A DNA stretch of 64,000 nt, taken from Sphingobacteriaceae bacterium. GTDB taxonomy: Bacteria > Bacteroidota > Bacteroidia > B-17B0 > Aurantibacillaceae. The position numbers and the translations under genes are program-made. The stretch is taken from positions 1 through 64,000 of the forward strand of contig CANKBS010000018.1 in the NCBI GenBank assembly GCA_947480015.1, given 5' to 3'. Each line of letters opens with the position of its first letter. Positions within the stretch are counted from its first letter, which is position 1. Shown here in pieces: positions 52,928 to 62,474 of this stretch. Below the pieces are notes generated by a model. It was not told where the DNA came from and did not search any database. It saw only the letters and a program-made list of their open reading frames with translations.

Positions 52928-54091
52928 ATGGTATCGTTCGACAACACAGAAAATGCATTCAAAGGAAAAACAAACGCGGAATTAAGACGCTCTTACTGGT
53001 TATTTAAACTCATCTCCAATCCTTCACTTGTTAAACTTGGCGGGAGCTTCGGACCAATGGCCCTTAACATTGGGTTTAAAGGTTTAATTAAGAGCACCAT
53101 CTTTAAACAGTTTGTTGGCGGTGAAACCATTCACGATTGCTCCATTGCCATTGCCGAATTGGCGCGTTATAACATTGGTGCCATTTTAGATTACAGTGTA
53201 GAAGGCAAAGAAAGTGAAAAAGATTTTGATCACTGCGCCGATGAAACGCTTCAAACCATTATAAAAGCAAAAACAGATCCGAACATTCCATTTTGTGTGT
53301 TTAAGGTTACCGGTTTGGCTAGTTTAACCATTCTTGAAAAAGTAAGTTCAGGAAAAAATCTGAACGAAGCTGAAACCAAAGAATGGCAGCGTGTTAAAGA
53401 CCGTGTAAATAAAATTGCCTCTTCTGCTTTTGAAGCCGATCAACCACTTTTCATCGATGCCGAAGAAAGCTGGATTCAACCAGCCATTGATGTACTGGCC
53501 AATGAAAACATGGCACGCTACAACAAAACACGAGCCATCGTTTACAATACCTTTCAACTCTATCGTCACGATCGCCTCGATTACCTCAACCAAACCATTA
53601 AAGCCGGTAAAACCAACGGCTATTTTGTCGGCGCTAAATTAGTGCGTGGTGCTTACATGGAAAAAGAACGTGAACGTGCGATAGAAATGAAATATCCTTC
53701 ACCCATTCACGCTACCAAAGAAGACTGCGACCGTGATTACGATCTGGCCGTAAAATTATGCGTTGAAAACAGTGATGTGATGGGAATTTGCGCCGGTAGC
53801 CACAACGAAAAAAGCTCGGCCAATCTGGTAGAACTCATGAAACAAAAAAATATTTCTCCAAACGATAAACGTATTTATTTCTCTCAGCTTTTAGGAATGA
53901 GTGATCACATCAGTTATAACCTTTCATTAAATGGTTATAATGTGGTGAAATATGTACCATACGGACCGGTAAAAGAAGTACTCCCCTATTTGATCCGTCG
54001 CGCACAAGAGAACACCAGCGTAAAAGGTCAAACAGGTCGCGAGTTAAACCTCATTACCAAAGAAAAAGCCCGCAGAGCAGCCTTAAAATAA
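52928..54091 (+). CDS. Proline dehydrogenase
   Basis: A 387-residue FAD-dependent TIM-barrel enzyme oxidising proline to pyrroline-5-carboxylate. Hallmarks: KVTGLASLTILEK, KLVRGAYMEKERERA (substrate/FAD region), GICAGSHNEKSS and YVPYGPVKEVLPYLIRRAQENTSV with the substrate Arg pair. It is a stand-alone enzyme and not a bifunctional PutA; the P5C dehydrogenase is not adjacent. Confidence 0.93.
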   Translation: MVSFDNTENAFKGKTNAELRRSYWLFKLISNPSLVKLGGSFGPMALNIGFKGLIKSTIFKQFVGGETIHDCSIAIAELARYNIGAILDYSVEGKESEKDFDHCADETLQTIIKAKTDPNIPFCVFKVTGLASLTILEKVSSGKNLNEAETKEWQRVKDRVNKIASSAFEADQPLFIDAEESWIQPAIDVLANENMARYNKTRAIVYNTFQLYRHDRLDYLNQTIKAGKTNGYFVGAKLVRGAYMEKERERAIEMKYPSPIHATKEDCDRDYDLAVKLCVENSDVMGICAGSHNEKSSANLVELMKQKNISPNDKRIYFSQLLGMSDHISYNLSLNGYNVVKYVPYGPVKEVLPYLIRRAQENTSVKGQTGRELNLITKEKARRAALK

Positions 54092-54174
54092 AGCCTGACT
54101 CAGGAACGTCCTATTTCAACCTTAATAGAAATTTAGACCCGAAATACTATCTAAAATAGTATTTTTACAACCGC

Positions 54175-55572
54175 ATGTATTCATTTCTGAACGATCCTAT
54201 TTTTAAATTAATTAACCAATGTGCCGGCGAGCTGGAAGTGGATGCTTATGCCATTGGCGGATACGTTAGGGATATTTTTTTAAACCGCCCCAGTAAAGAC
54301 ATTGATGTGGTAACAATTGGTAAAGGCATTGATCTGGCCACCAGTTTACATCATAAGTTAGGTGCAGATGCCCATTTGTCTGTTTTCAAAAATTTTGGTA
54401 CCGCTCAAGTAAAATTTCACGATCTGGAAATTGAATTTGTAGGTGCCCGCAAAGAAAGCTATAACCGCAATTCACGCAAACCCATGGTAGAAGATGGGAA
54501 TCTGGAAGACGATCAAAACCGTCGCGATTTCACCATTAATGCATTGGCCATCGGTTTGTCGAAAAACAATTACGGTAAATTATTAGATCCCTTCAACGGC
54601 ATTTCCGATCTTGAAAACAAAATCATTCGAACCCCGCTTGAACCCGATATTACATACAGCGACGACCCTTTGCGCATGATGCGTGCCATCCGTTTTGCTT
54701 CGCAGCTAAATTTCACCATCGAAAAAAATTCCTTTGAAGCCATAGCAAAAAACAAAGATCGCATCAGCATTGTTTCAAAAGAACGCATAGCCGACGAACT
54801 CAATAAAATTATTTTGTCGCCGGTTCCTTCGGTAGGCTTTAAACTATTATTTGACAGCGGACTGCTGCATTTCATTTTTCCGGAAATGGTAAAATTGCAC
54901 GGCACCGAAACCATAAACGGTTTATCGCATAAAGATAATTTTTACCATACCCTCGAAGTACTTGATAACCTTGCGAAAAAAAGCAACGACCTCTGGTTAC
55001 GCTGGGCAGCCATTCTTCACGACATTGCCAAACCCGCAACCAAACGATTTGAAGAAGGGCATGGCTTTACTTTTCACGGCCATGAAGACAGAGGCGCGCG
55101 AATGGTGCCGAAAATTTTTACGAATTTAAAATTGCCGCTCAACGAAAAAATGAAGTACGTTCAAAAACTGGTTGAACTTCATTTAAGACCCATTGTACTC
55201 GCAAAAACAGAAGTGACCGACAGTGCCGTTCGACGCTTACTTGTTGAGGCCGGTGACGACATAGATGATTTGATGGCCCTCTGCGAAAGTGATATCACGA
55301 CAAAAAACCCCAATAAAGTAAAAAGATATTTACAAAACTTTGAAATCGTTCGTCAGAAATTAATTGAACTTGAAGAGAAAGATAAATTACGCAACTGGCA
55401 ACCTCCCATTGGTGGCGACGAGATCATGAACCTCTATAATTTAAAACCCGGACGTGAAATAGGGATTTTAAAAAACGCCTTGAAAAATGCTATACTCGAC
55501 GGACTCGTTGAAAATAATTACGACAGCGCCAAAAAGTTTCTCGATTCAAAATCAAAGGAAATAAAAAACTGA
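54175..55572 (+). CDS. cca: CCA tRNA nucleotidyltransferase (HD-domain type)
   Basis: A 465-residue class II polymerase. The active-site motif YAIGGYVRDIFLNRPSKDIDVVT is at about residues 25-48, followed by the head/neck RRDFTINALAIGL, DPLRMMRAIRFASQL, and an HD domain with HDIAKPATKR and HEDRGARM. It adds or repairs CCA, which the local tRNA-Ser lacks in its gene, though a poly(A) polymerase cannot be excluded from sequence. TATTTTTA ends only 8 nt before the ATG, so a very short leader is possible. Confidence 0.93.
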   Translation: MYSFLNDPIFKLINQCAGELEVDAYAIGGYVRDIFLNRPSKDIDVVTIGKGIDLATSLHHKLGADAHLSVFKNFGTAQVKFHDLEIEFVGARKESYNRNSRKPMVEDGNLEDDQNRRDFTINALAIGLSKNNYGKLLDPFNGISDLENKIIRTPLEPDITYSDDPLRMMRAIRFASQLNFTIEKNSFEAIAKNKDRISIVSKERIADELNKIILSPVPSVGFKLLFDSGLLHFIFPEMVKLHGTETINGLSHKDNFYHTLEVLDNLAKKSNDLWLRWAAILHDIAKPATKRFEEGHGFTFHGHEDRGARMVPKIFTNLKLPLNEKMKYVQKLVELHLRPIVLAKTEVTDSAVRRLLVEAGDDIDDLMALCESDITTKNPNKVKRYLQNFEIVRQKLIELEEKDKLRNWQPPIGGDEIMNLYNLKPGREIGILKNALKNAILDGLVENNYDSAKKFLDSKSKEIKN

Positions 55573-55573
55573 C

Positions 55574-56521
55574 ATGCGCTTTCATCTTGATTTTATAGTG
55601 CCTAAACCCGATTTCAGCATCAGCCATCACCAGCGCTCATTCCTCATTGGTTCCTGCTTTTCAAGCAACATAGCCTTTAAATTAAAGGAACATAAATTTC
55701 CAACACTCGAATATCCCGGCGGCATTTTATTTAATCCTATAAGCATTGCCAACAGCCTTTTTAACTGTTTAGCAGAAAGTGAAGCGGATCCAAAATTCAT
55801 TGTACAACGCGATCAATCCAATTTTAGTTTTCTCCATCACTCCAGTGTTCAGGCTTCTTCCCAAAAAGAATTGATTGAACTCATCTTAACTCAGAATAAA
55901 AAAGCCAAAGAATTTCTTAAAGCTGCCGATTTTTTATTCATCACGTTTGGTTCTGCTTATTATTACCAACACCTGCAACTCAAAACAGCCGTTGCCAATT
56001 GTCACAAACAAGACGCAACACTTTTCGAGAAAAGACTTTTAAGTGTAAACGAAATTGTGGCTTCCTACAAATTACTTCTGAGTCAACTCAAACAAATAAA
56101 CCCTCTGATCAAAGTTATTTTCACGGTTTCTCCGGTAAAATATATAAAGGATGGCCTTATCGAAAACAATCGGAGTAAATCAACGCTTGTTCTCGCCATT
56201 CATGAACTTGTAGCCTCTCAGCAAAACGTTTATTATTTCCCGGCCTTTGAATTGGTGAACGATGATTTGCGTGATTACCGTTTTTATAAAGAAGACCTTG
56301 CACATCCCAACCAACAAGCGATTGATTATGTGTGGCGAAAATTTTCAGACTCTTATTTCAGCTTTCAAACACTTGAATTAAACAGTAAAGTTCTAAAACT
56401 TAAACAGGCCTTCAACCATCGTCTTCTGCATAACAACAGCGCCGAAGCCAGCAAACTGAATGAATTTATAGAAAAACAAAAACAAGAACTGAAAAAGATC
56501 GATCCCGATTTCCCACTGTAA
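55574..56521 (+). CDS. GSCFA family protein
   Basis: A 315-residue protein of the GSCFA family (SGNH-like fold). The name motif appears as LIGSCFSSNIAFKL, and YPGGILFNPISIAN, FITFGSAYYY, IFTVSPVKYIKDG and YFPAFELVNDDLRDYRFY are conserved blocks. Family function is not established; an esterase or acyl-transfer role is inferred from the fold. The start lies 1 bp after the cca stop, so the two are translationally linked. Confidence 0.85.
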   Translation: MRFHLDFIVPKPDFSISHHQRSFLIGSCFSSNIAFKLKEHKFPTLEYPGGILFNPISIANSLFNCLAESEADPKFIVQRDQSNFSFLHHSSVQASSQKELIELILTQNKKAKEFLKAADFLFITFGSAYYYQHLQLKTAVANCHKQDATLFEKRLLSVNEIVASYKLLLSQLKQINPLIKVIFTVSPVKYIKDGLIENNRSKSTLVLAIHELVASQQNVYYFPAFELVNDDLRDYRFYKEDLAHPNQQAIDYVWRKFSDSYFSFQTLELNSKVLKLKQAFNHRLLHNNSAEASKLNEFIEKQKQELKKIDPDFPL

Positions 56522-56630
56522 TTCAGACCTTTTTCAAGTCCTCTATCCTGAGCTTAAACAAGCCGGTAATTTTTATCCTCACGCTCGTCAAATGCGGCTT
56601 AAATGGCATTATTAGTCAAGAAAATAGCCG

Positions 56631-56638
56631 TATCTTTG
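56631..56638 (+). promoter_or_regulatory. -7 promoter box for aspS
   Basis: TATCTTTG matches TAnnTTTG exactly, 48 nt before the aspS ATG at 56687. It lies inside a 5' extension of the frame starting at 56603, which therefore is not the true start. Confidence 0.55.
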
Positions 56639-56686
56639 CCCCCTAATTTAAAAAAAACAGCTAATTTTAAGCTAAAATTAAAGTGT

Positions 56687-58465
56687 ATGCTAAGAACGAA
56701 TACCTGTGGGGAATTGAGAATTGAACACCTTGGACAAACTGTGAGCCTTTGTGGCTGGGTACAAAAAACAAGAAAATTAGGCGGCGCCACTTTTATCGAT
56801 TTGCGCGACCGTTATGGTATTACACAACTTATTTTTTCTGATAGCGATGAAATTGGAAAATCATTAGGTCAAGAAGGATTCGGTCGCGAAATGGTGCTAA
56901 GAGCCACAGGTCTGGTAATTGAAAGAGAAAGCAAAAACAAAAATCTGCCAACCGGCGACATTGAAATAAAACTTCAGAGTATCGAAGTCCTTAATAAATC
57001 ACTCACACCACCTTTCACCATTGAAGATGAAACCGATGGCGGTGATGAGTTACGCATGAAATACCGTTACCTCGATTTGCGGCGTAACATCGTTCGTAAA
57101 AACCTCGAACTGCGTCACCGCATGGCCATCGAAACACGTAATTACCTGGATAAACAAAAATTTCTGGAAGTTGAAACACCGGTACTCATCAAATCAACAC
57201 CCGAAGGCGCCCGCGATTTTGTGGTACCAAGCCGCATGAACCAAAATCAGTTTTATGCCTTGCCTCAAAGTCCGCAAACCTTTAAACAACTATTAATGGT
57301 AAGTGGTTTCGACCGCTATTACCAGATTGTAAAATGTTTTCGTGATGAAGATCTACGTGCCGACCGTCAACCGGAGTTTACTCAAATTGATTGTGAAATG
57401 AGTTTTGTTGATCAGGAAGATATTTTACAAACCTTTGAAGGGCTCACCAAACATTTATTTAAAGCCGTGAAAGGCATTGATATTCCTGAGATCCCACGCA
57501 TGTCCTATGCCGATGCGATGACATACTATGGTAACGATAAACCCGATACCCGTTTCGAAATGAAATTGGTGGAGTTTAACGAAATGGTAAAAGGCAAAAA
57601 TTTTAAAGTGTTTGATGAGGCTGAACTTGTAATTGCCATTTGTGCAAAAGGTGCAGCCGAATACACCCGTAAACAACTCGACGAATTGACCGAATGGGTG
57701 AAACGTCCACAAATTGCCGCAACCGGCCTAATCTATGCCCGCGTGAATTTGGATGGTAGCATTAAATCGAGTGTCGATAAATTTTATAATGAAGAAGATC
57801 TCAAAACCTGGGCTACTGCATGTCAGGCTCAGTCCGGTGATCTTATTCTGGTCTTAGCCGGTGGTGCAGATAAAATTCGTAAGGCCATGAGTGAACTGCG
57901 TTTAGAAATGGGTAACCGTTTGGGCTTACGTGATAAAAATAAATTTTCTTGTTTATGGGTGATCGATTTTCCTTTGCTTGAATGGAATGATGGGGATCCG
58001 AACTTACTGGCTTCTTTAGCGGGCAGATGGCATGCCAAACACCATCCTTTTACTTCGCCAAAACCCGAAGACATTGACCTGCTGAGCAACAATCCGGGAG
58101 CCGTTAGAGCCAATGCTTACGACATTGTTATTAATGGAGTGGAAGTAGGCGGCGGTAGTATCCGTATCCACAACCGCGACCTGCAATCTAAAATGTTTGA
58201 AATTTTAGGTTTTACCAAAGAAGAAGCGCAAAAACAATTCGGCTTTTTAATGAACGCCTTCGAATACGGTGCCCCGCCTCATGGTGGCATAGCCTTTGGT
58301 TTCGACCGTTTATGTTCTTTATTTGGTGGTGCCGAAAGCATCCGCGATTTTATTGCCTTCCCTAAAAACAATTCAGGGCGCGATGTGATGATTGATGCAC
58401 CTTCCGAAATTAGTGATGAACAATTAAAAGAACTTAGCATCAACACCATTCTTAAAACATCTTGA
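56687..58465 (+). CDS. aspS: Aspartate-tRNA ligase
   Basis: A 592-residue class II synthetase charging tRNA-Asp. OB-fold anticodon domain ([26 protein letters not shown]), motif 2 ([20 protein letters not shown]), a bacterial GAD insertion (about 310-420), and motif 3 ([14 protein letters not shown]). Start at 56687 ([11 protein letters not shown]) is the family start; the upstream ATG at 56603 would place the -7 box inside the gene. It cannot be told from sequence alone whether it is discriminating or also charges tRNA-Asn. Confidence 0.96.
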   Translation: MLRTNTCGELRIEHLGQTVSLCGWVQKTRKLGGATFIDLRDRYGITQLIFSDSDEIGKSLGQEGFGREMVLRATGLVIERESKNKNLPTGDIEIKLQSIEVLNKSLTPPFTIEDETDGGDELRMKYRYLDLRRNIVRKNLELRHRMAIETRNYLDKQKFLEVETPVLIKSTPEGARDFVVPSRMNQNQFYALPQSPQTFKQLLMVSGFDRYYQIVKCFRDEDLRADRQPEFTQIDCEMSFVDQEDILQTFEGLTKHLFKAVKGIDIPEIPRMSYADAMTYYGNDKPDTRFEMKLVEFNEMVKGKNFKVFDEAELVIAICAKGAAEYTRKQLDELTEWVKRPQIAATGLIYARVNLDGSIKSSVDKFYNEEDLKTWATACQAQSGDLILVLAGGADKIRKAMSELRLEMGNRLGLRDKNKFSCLWVIDFPLLEWNDGDPNLLASLAGRWHAKHHPFTSPKPEDIDLLSNNPGAVRANAYDIVINGVEVGGGSIRIHNRDLQSKMFEILGFTKEEAQKQFGFLMNAFEYGAPPHGGIAFGFDRLCSLFGGAESIRDFIAFPKNNSGRDVMIDAPSEISDEQLKELSINTILKTS

Positions 58466-59271
58466 CCCTTTTCGGATTTATAGCGTTTTTACTCATTGGA
58501 TTAATTCTCGGATTAATTGGTGGCGGCGGTTCTATTTTAGGCGTGCCGGTATTGGTATATATCATGAGTTATAGTGCAGAAGAAGCTACGGCCTATTCCT
58601 TGTTCATCGTTGGACTCACCTCGCTCATCGGCGCCATCTCTTATCTTAGAAAAGGTGAAATAAGTGCCGAAGCGCTTTTTCAGTTTGCCACGGCTTCTTT
58701 AATCACGGTGTTCTGCATGCGCAAATACGTCATGCCTTCCATCCCCCCTCAGTTTCATATGTTCGGAATAGAATTAAGTAAACAAGCACTCATCATGATT
58801 GTTTTTTCTCTGCTTATTTTAAGTTCTTCCATCAGCATGATTCGTAAACGCAAACCTAACAGTACCAGTCAGGTTAAGTGGGATGAATTTGCTAGAAGTC
58901 CTATGGGATTACCTTTTGTGATTATTTTGGGCATGCTGGTTGGTGTCATTACCGGCTTTGTAGGAGCTGGCGGTGGTTTTATTATTGTACCGGTGCTGAT
59001 TTTCTTTTTACGTTTAAAATTCAAAAAAGCCATTGGTACCTCGCTTTGTATCATTGCCATTAACTCCTTGGTGGGTTTCTCAGGCAACATTGGCACTCAG
59101 GTTATCGATTGGCTCTTTCTCCTTGAAATATCGGCCATGTCAATTGCCGGCATTTTAATAGGTTCACAATTAGCAATCCAAGTTTCTTCCGCTAAATTAA
59201 AACCGGCATTTGGTTGGTTCACCTTAGTTGTTGGAATTTTTGTGTTGGTAAAAGAAACTATTTTTTCTTAG
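58462..59271 (+). CDS. Sulfite exporter TauE/SafE family permease
   Basis: A 269-residue membrane protein with about eight hydrophobic helices. The N-terminal [21 protein letters not shown] and the internal [21 protein letters not shown] are the paired repeats of the TauE/SafE family, which exports anions such as sulfite or organosulfur compounds. The start is a TTG whose bases overlap the aspS stop (TTGA). Its 3' end overlaps the convergent ArsC-like gene by 48 bp. Substrate unknown. Confidence 0.87.
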   Translation: MTLFGFIAFLLIGLILGLIGGGGSILGVPVLVYIMSYSAEEATAYSLFIVGLTSLIGAISYLRKGEISAEALFQFATASLITVFCMRKYVMPSIPPQFHMFGIELSKQALIMIVFSLLILSSSISMIRKRKPNSTSQVKWDEFARSPMGLPFVIILGMLVGVITGFVGAGGGFIIVPVLIFFLRLKFKKAIGTSLCIIAINSLVGFSGNIGTQVIDWLFLLEISAMSIAGILIGSQLAIQVSSAKLKPAFGWFTLVVGIFVLVKETIFS

Positions 59272-59625
59272 CGGCTTTTTTTTGGTTTGGATCAGATCCA
59301 GCACCAATTCAGGCGGACGACCAATAACCGCCTTATCACCATCAATCACAATGGGACGCTCGATTAAAACAGGATTCTTGGAAAGGATCTCGATCCAGGC
59401 GGCATTACTTAATTCCTTGCCTTTGTAATTTTCAATGTAAAGGGTTTCTTTCTTACGCACCAGATCAATAGCCTTAATGCCTAATTTTGAAAGTATGTCT
59501 TTCAATTCTTTTTTGCTTGGAGGAATCTGCAGATATTCTCTGATCTCAAATTTACACTTATTTTTTTCTAGAATTTCTAAACTGTTGCGACTGGTTCTGC
59601 AGCGTGGGTTGTGATAAATGATCAT
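59224..59625 (-). CDS. ArsC-family arsenate reductase-like protein
   Basis: A 133-residue thioredoxin-fold protein. The N-terminal YHNPRCRTSRNSLEIL has the catalytic-type Cys9, and ERPIVI and VIGRPPE carry the two conserved Arg of glutaredoxin-linked ArsC. It may reduce arsenate, but no arsenite pump or regulator is near, and some members act as redox or regulatory proteins. The C-terminus is a run of Lys-rich residues. It shares ATGA with the next gene upstream, so it is the last of three coupled genes. Confidence 0.82.
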   Translation of the reverse strand: MIIYHNPRCRTSRNSLEILEKNKCKFEIREYLQIPPSKKELKDILSKLGIKAIDLVRKKETLYIENYKGKELSNAAWIEILSKNPVLIERPIVIDGDKAVIGRPPELVLDLIQTKKKPLRKNSFFYQHKNSNN

Positions 59626-59855
59626 AATTCCATGGCCCTCATTTGCATAAACATGTCATTAAAACGCTTTCGGGTAGCTTCAATAAATGCAGCATCAATT
59701 TTTGTTTTTAAGTTTTCTACACTTTTTACATCTTCAACCAAAAACTTGAAGATTTGCTCCATCGGTCCGGCTTCAAAACGCACCTGGTATTTATCATTCA
59801 TCTGAAAAATACTAATCGTCATGCTTTCGTGGGGAATACTATCAATAATTCTCAT
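59622..59855 (-). CDS. Small hypothetical protein, coupled with the ArsC-like gene
   Basis: A 77-residue protein of no recognised family. A short beta region (TISIFQMNDKYQVRFEAG) precedes a helix with FNDMFMQMRAMEL at the C-terminus. Its stop overlaps the ArsC-like start (ATGA) and its start overlaps the stop of the upstream gene by 4 bp, so the three are almost certainly translated together. Confidence 0.7.
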   Translation of the reverse strand: MRIIDSIPHESMTISIFQMNDKYQVRFEAGPMEQIFKFLVEDVKSVENLKTKIDAAFIEATRKRFNDMFMQMRAMEL

Positions 59856-60295
59856 TCTTTTTTAAAAGCTTTTTTAAAATTAAGCATGTTCTTTAATGCC
59901 CCTATCGGACTCACATTATAATCCCCGTCCTGATGGATTCTGCTTTGTATGGCGTGTGCCAACAAAACATAATTTTCTTTTTTTATTTTTTTCAAGAAAT
60001 CTTCCGCCTGATCATCGCCATTTATAATATTAGCACAGGCAGCCCATTCAAAAGCTTTTGCCTTCATTAAAAAATGGAAAGCATTCTCATCATCCCAAAT
60101 GGCATTTACAAAAGCTGCTAAAATAATGTGTTTGTTTTGGATTAGGTATTGAAATGCTTTCTGATCATCCCGCACAGCATCCAGGGCAGCAATAAACTCC
60201 CTGTGATTGTGACTCATGATCCAGTTAAAACTAGCCGTATCACCCAATACATAACGGGTAAAATGATCAATGGCAGGTAAGGAGTACTTTTTCAT
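59852..60295 (-). CDS. Hypothetical protein of four short helical repeats
   Basis: A 147-residue soluble protein made of about four tandem 24-26-residue units with pattern hydrophobic-x-x-(V/I)-x-x-D-x-x-x-F-x-(F/W)-(L/I): HFTRYVLGDTASFNWIMSHN, ALDAVRDDQKAFQYLIQNKH, AFVNAIWDDENAFHFLMKAK and ACANIINGDDQAEDFLKKIK. The fold is probably an all-helical solenoid. I do not recognise the family. It is the first gene of the three-gene coupled unit ending in the ArsC-like gene. Confidence 0.7.
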   Translation of the reverse strand: MKKYSLPAIDHFTRYVLGDTASFNWIMSHNHREFIAALDAVRDDQKAFQYLIQNKHIILAAFVNAIWDDENAFHFLMKAKAFEWAACANIINGDDQAEDFLKKIKKENYVLLAHAIQSRIHQDGDYNVSPIGALKNMLNFKKAFKKE

Positions 60296-60311
60296 CCAAA
60301 CAAAATTAAAT

Positions 60312-60345
60312 AAAAAAAACCGCTTAAAATTTAAACGGTTTTAAT
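60312..60345 (-). terminator. Intrinsic terminator downstream of the tandem array
   Basis: AAAACCG (60316-60322) and CGGTTTT (60336-60342) form a 7-bp stem. On the minus strand it is followed by TTTTTTTTATT. It would end the acyl-CoA dehydrogenase transcript after the repeat array, which would then form its 3' untranslated region. Confidence 0.65.
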
Positions 60346-60388
60346 TTTATGATTATTTAAAACTGGTACTTTTCTTGGCTCTTGCTTC

Positions 60389-60700
60389 TTGGTTCTTACC
60401 TCTTGAACCCTCTGTATGTCACCCTGAGCCTGTCGAAGGGTTGCCTCTTACCTCTTGAACCCTCTGTATGTCACCCTGAGCCCGTCGAAGGGTTGCCTCT
60501 TACCTCTTGAGCCCTCTGTATGTCATCCTGAGCCCGTCGAAGGGTTGCCTCTTACCTCTTGAGCCCTCTGTATGTCACCCTGAGCCTGTCGAAGGGTTGC
60601 CTCTTACCTCTTGAGCCCTATGTATGCCATCCTGAGCCTGTCGAAGGGTTTCCTCTTACCTCTTGAGCCCTCTGTATGTCACCCTGAGCCTTTCGAAGGG
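60389..60700. repeat. Six-copy tandem array, 52-bp unit
   Basis: Six units of exactly 52 bp, ending at 60440, 60492, 60544, 60596, 60648 and 60700. Each carries CTCTTACCTCTTGA.CCCTC, then TATGTCACCCTGAGCC and GTCGAAGGG. Substitutions scatter between copies (GAACCC/GAGCCC, CACC/CATC, AGCCTG/AGCCCG). There are no unique spacers and no length variation. The CCTGAGC..GTCGAAGG core resembles a widespread extragenic palindromic motif. Simple TCTTGGCTCTTGC-type repeats flank both ends. Confidence 0.85.
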
Positions 60701-60714
60701 TTGGTTCTTGGCTG

Positions 60715-61887
60715 TTACTTAAGAATCTCGCGAGCAATCACCAATTTCTGAATCTCGCTGGTTCCCTCACCAATGGTACATAATTTCGAATCACGGTAAA
60801 ATTTCTCAACCGGAAAATCTTTTGTATAACCATATCCACCAAAGATCTGAACAGCCTCTGTGCTCACTCTTACAGCAACCTCGCTGGCATAATATTTTGC
60901 AATGGCGCTTTCCTTGGTCATTTTTAAATGCTTGTTTTTCATGTCAGCTGCCTGAAAGGTCAATAATTCTGCCGCTTCAAATTCAGTTGCCATATCGGCT
61001 AATTTAAAGGCAATCCCCTGAAAATTGGCAATTGGTTGTCCGAATTGCTGACGTTCTTTAGCATACTTAATACTGGCGTTTAAAGCACCTTTGGCAATGC
61101 CTAAACTTAAGGCAGCAATACTAATACGGCCACCATCCAACACTTTCATAGCTTGTACAAATCCATCTCCTATATTTCCTAAGACCTGTGATTTGTGAAC
61201 GCGACAATTTTCAAAAATAAGTTCTGCCGTTTCACTGGCACGCATGCCCAGTTTATTTTCTTTTTTACCACCTCTGAATCCGGGGGTTGTACGTTCAACG
61301 ATAAAAGCGGTAATACCATGACTGTCCAACAATTCGCCTGTACGTGCCAAAACAATAGCTACATTACCGGTTATACCATGAGTGATCCAGTTTTTGGTAC
61401 CGTTTAATACCCAGTAATCACCATCTTGTTTGGCAACACATTGCATACGCATGGCATCACTGCCTGTATTGGCTTCGGTTAAACCCCAGGCGCCAATCCA
61501 CTCAGCAGTCGCCAACTTTGGCAAATATTTTTTCTTTTGTTCGTCGTTACCAAATTGCAAAATATGACCGGTGCACAAACTGTTGTGAGCCGCCATGGAT
61601 AAAGCAATGGATCCGCAAATGCTTCCTAATTCGGTAATGGCTGTTACATACTCGGTATATCCAAAACCCGATCCGCCATATTCTGTCGGCACCAAAACAC
61701 CCATCAATCCAAGTTCTCCGAGTTTTTTAAATACCTCAATCGGAAATTCTTGTGACTCATCCCACTCCATCATCTTTGGTAAAATATGTTCCTTACCAAA
61801 CTTACGGATCATATCCGCGATCATTTGTTGGTTTTCATTCATTTGAAAGTTCATTCCAACCTCGTTTACTAATAGTGTACCAGACAT
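60715..61887 (-). CDS. Acyl-CoA dehydrogenase
   Basis: A 390-residue FAD flavoprotein that desaturates acyl-CoA. GAWGLTEANTGSDAMRMQ is the first signature, and the C-terminal QIFGGYGYTKDFPVEKFYRDSKLCTIGEGTSEIQ region holds the second, including the flavin-binding segment (GGYGYTKDFP) and the catalytic Glu zone (TIGEGTSEIQ). Short-/branched-chain or general specificity is open. The start at 61887 overlaps the apt stop by 19 bp and is preceded by A-rich sequence; ATG 61854 (MNFQMNENQQM) is an alternative with a better family fit. Confidence 0.93.
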   Translation of the reverse strand: MSGTLLVNEVGMNFQMNENQQMIADMIRKFGKEHILPKMMEWDESQEFPIEVFKKLGELGLMGVLVPTEYGGSGFGYTEYVTAITELGSICGSIALSMAAHNSLCTGHILQFGNDEQKKKYLPKLATAEWIGAWGLTEANTGSDAMRMQCVAKQDGDYWVLNGTKNWITHGITGNVAIVLARTGELLDSHGITAFIVERTTPGFRGGKKENKLGMRASETAELIFENCRVHKSQVLGNIGDGFVQAMKVLDGGRISIAALSLGIAKGALNASIKYAKERQQFGQPIANFQGIAFKLADMATEFEAAELLTFQAADMKNKHLKMTKESAIAKYYASEVAVRVSTEAVQIFGGYGYTKDFPVEKFYRDSKLCTIGEGTSEIQKLVIAREILK

Positions 61888-62396
61888 GTTATGTTTTTAT
61901 TATGATTTATTAATTTACTTTTTCCTTCTAAAAAATCGAGACCAACCACAAAATTAAATCCCGAAACAATGCCTCCTGCTTTCTCCACCAGTCTTGCCGC
62001 CGCAGCTGCCGTTCCGCCTGTGGCCAAAAGATCGTCGTGTATCAAAACTTTCCAATCTTTTTGTAAAGCATCACTATGCATTTCAATTCTTGCCGAACCG
62101 TATTCTAAATCGTATGCAATGCCAATTGTTTTATAAGGCAACTTACCCGACTTACGCACCAACACAAAAGGAACATTTAATTTATTCGCTACCAAAAACC
62201 CAAACAAAAACCCCCTACTCTCAATGCCAACAATGGCGTCCGGTTTCTCTTCGATGCCCGAAATAAATCCATCTACAATTTTACTGCAAAGGACCTGATC
62301 GTAAAAAATGGGTGTTATGTCTTTAAAATTAATTCCCGGTTTCGGAAAATCAGCAACATCTCGTATAACACTTTTAATCCTGTCTTCTAAAGTCAT
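61869..62396 (-). CDS. apt: Adenine phosphoribosyltransferase
   Basis: A 175-residue purine salvage enzyme making AMP from adenine and PRPP. DFPKPGINFKDITPIFYD and the PRPP loop VLIHDDLLATGGTAAAAARL match the family. The frame can open at 62432, but an exact -7 box (minus-strand TATGTTTG, 62415-62408) falls inside that extension, so the ATG at 62396 (MTLEDRIKSVIRD) was chosen; it gives the usual length. Confidence 0.93.
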   Translation of the reverse strand: MTLEDRIKSVIRDVADFPKPGINFKDITPIFYDQVLCSKIVDGFISGIEEKPDAIVGIESRGFLFGFLVANKLNVPFVLVRKSGKLPYKTIGIAYDLEYGSARIEMHSDALQKDWKVLIHDDLLATGGTAAAAARLVEKAGGIVSGFNFVVGLDFLEGKSKLINHNKNITCLVHY

Positions 62397-62407
62397 TTTT
62401 TGGTTCA

Positions 62408-62415
62408 CAAACATA
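62408..62415 (-). promoter_or_regulatory. -7 promoter box for apt
   Basis: The minus strand reads TATGTTTG, an exact TAnnTTTG match, 11 nt upstream of the apt ATG at 62396. Confidence 0.55.
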
Positions 62416-62474
62416 AGGTTTTTTTTACTCAAGCCCTATGAGGAGCCCAAAGCTTAGGAAAATAATTTTTGACC

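Noticed and set aside
59224-59271. 48-bp convergent overlap of the permease and ArsC-like genes as an error
   Set aside because: Both frames are intact with family motifs at expected positions; such overlaps are normal here.
60389-60700. CRISPR array
   Set aside because: The 52-bp units are contiguous, with no unique spacers and no cas genes in the window.
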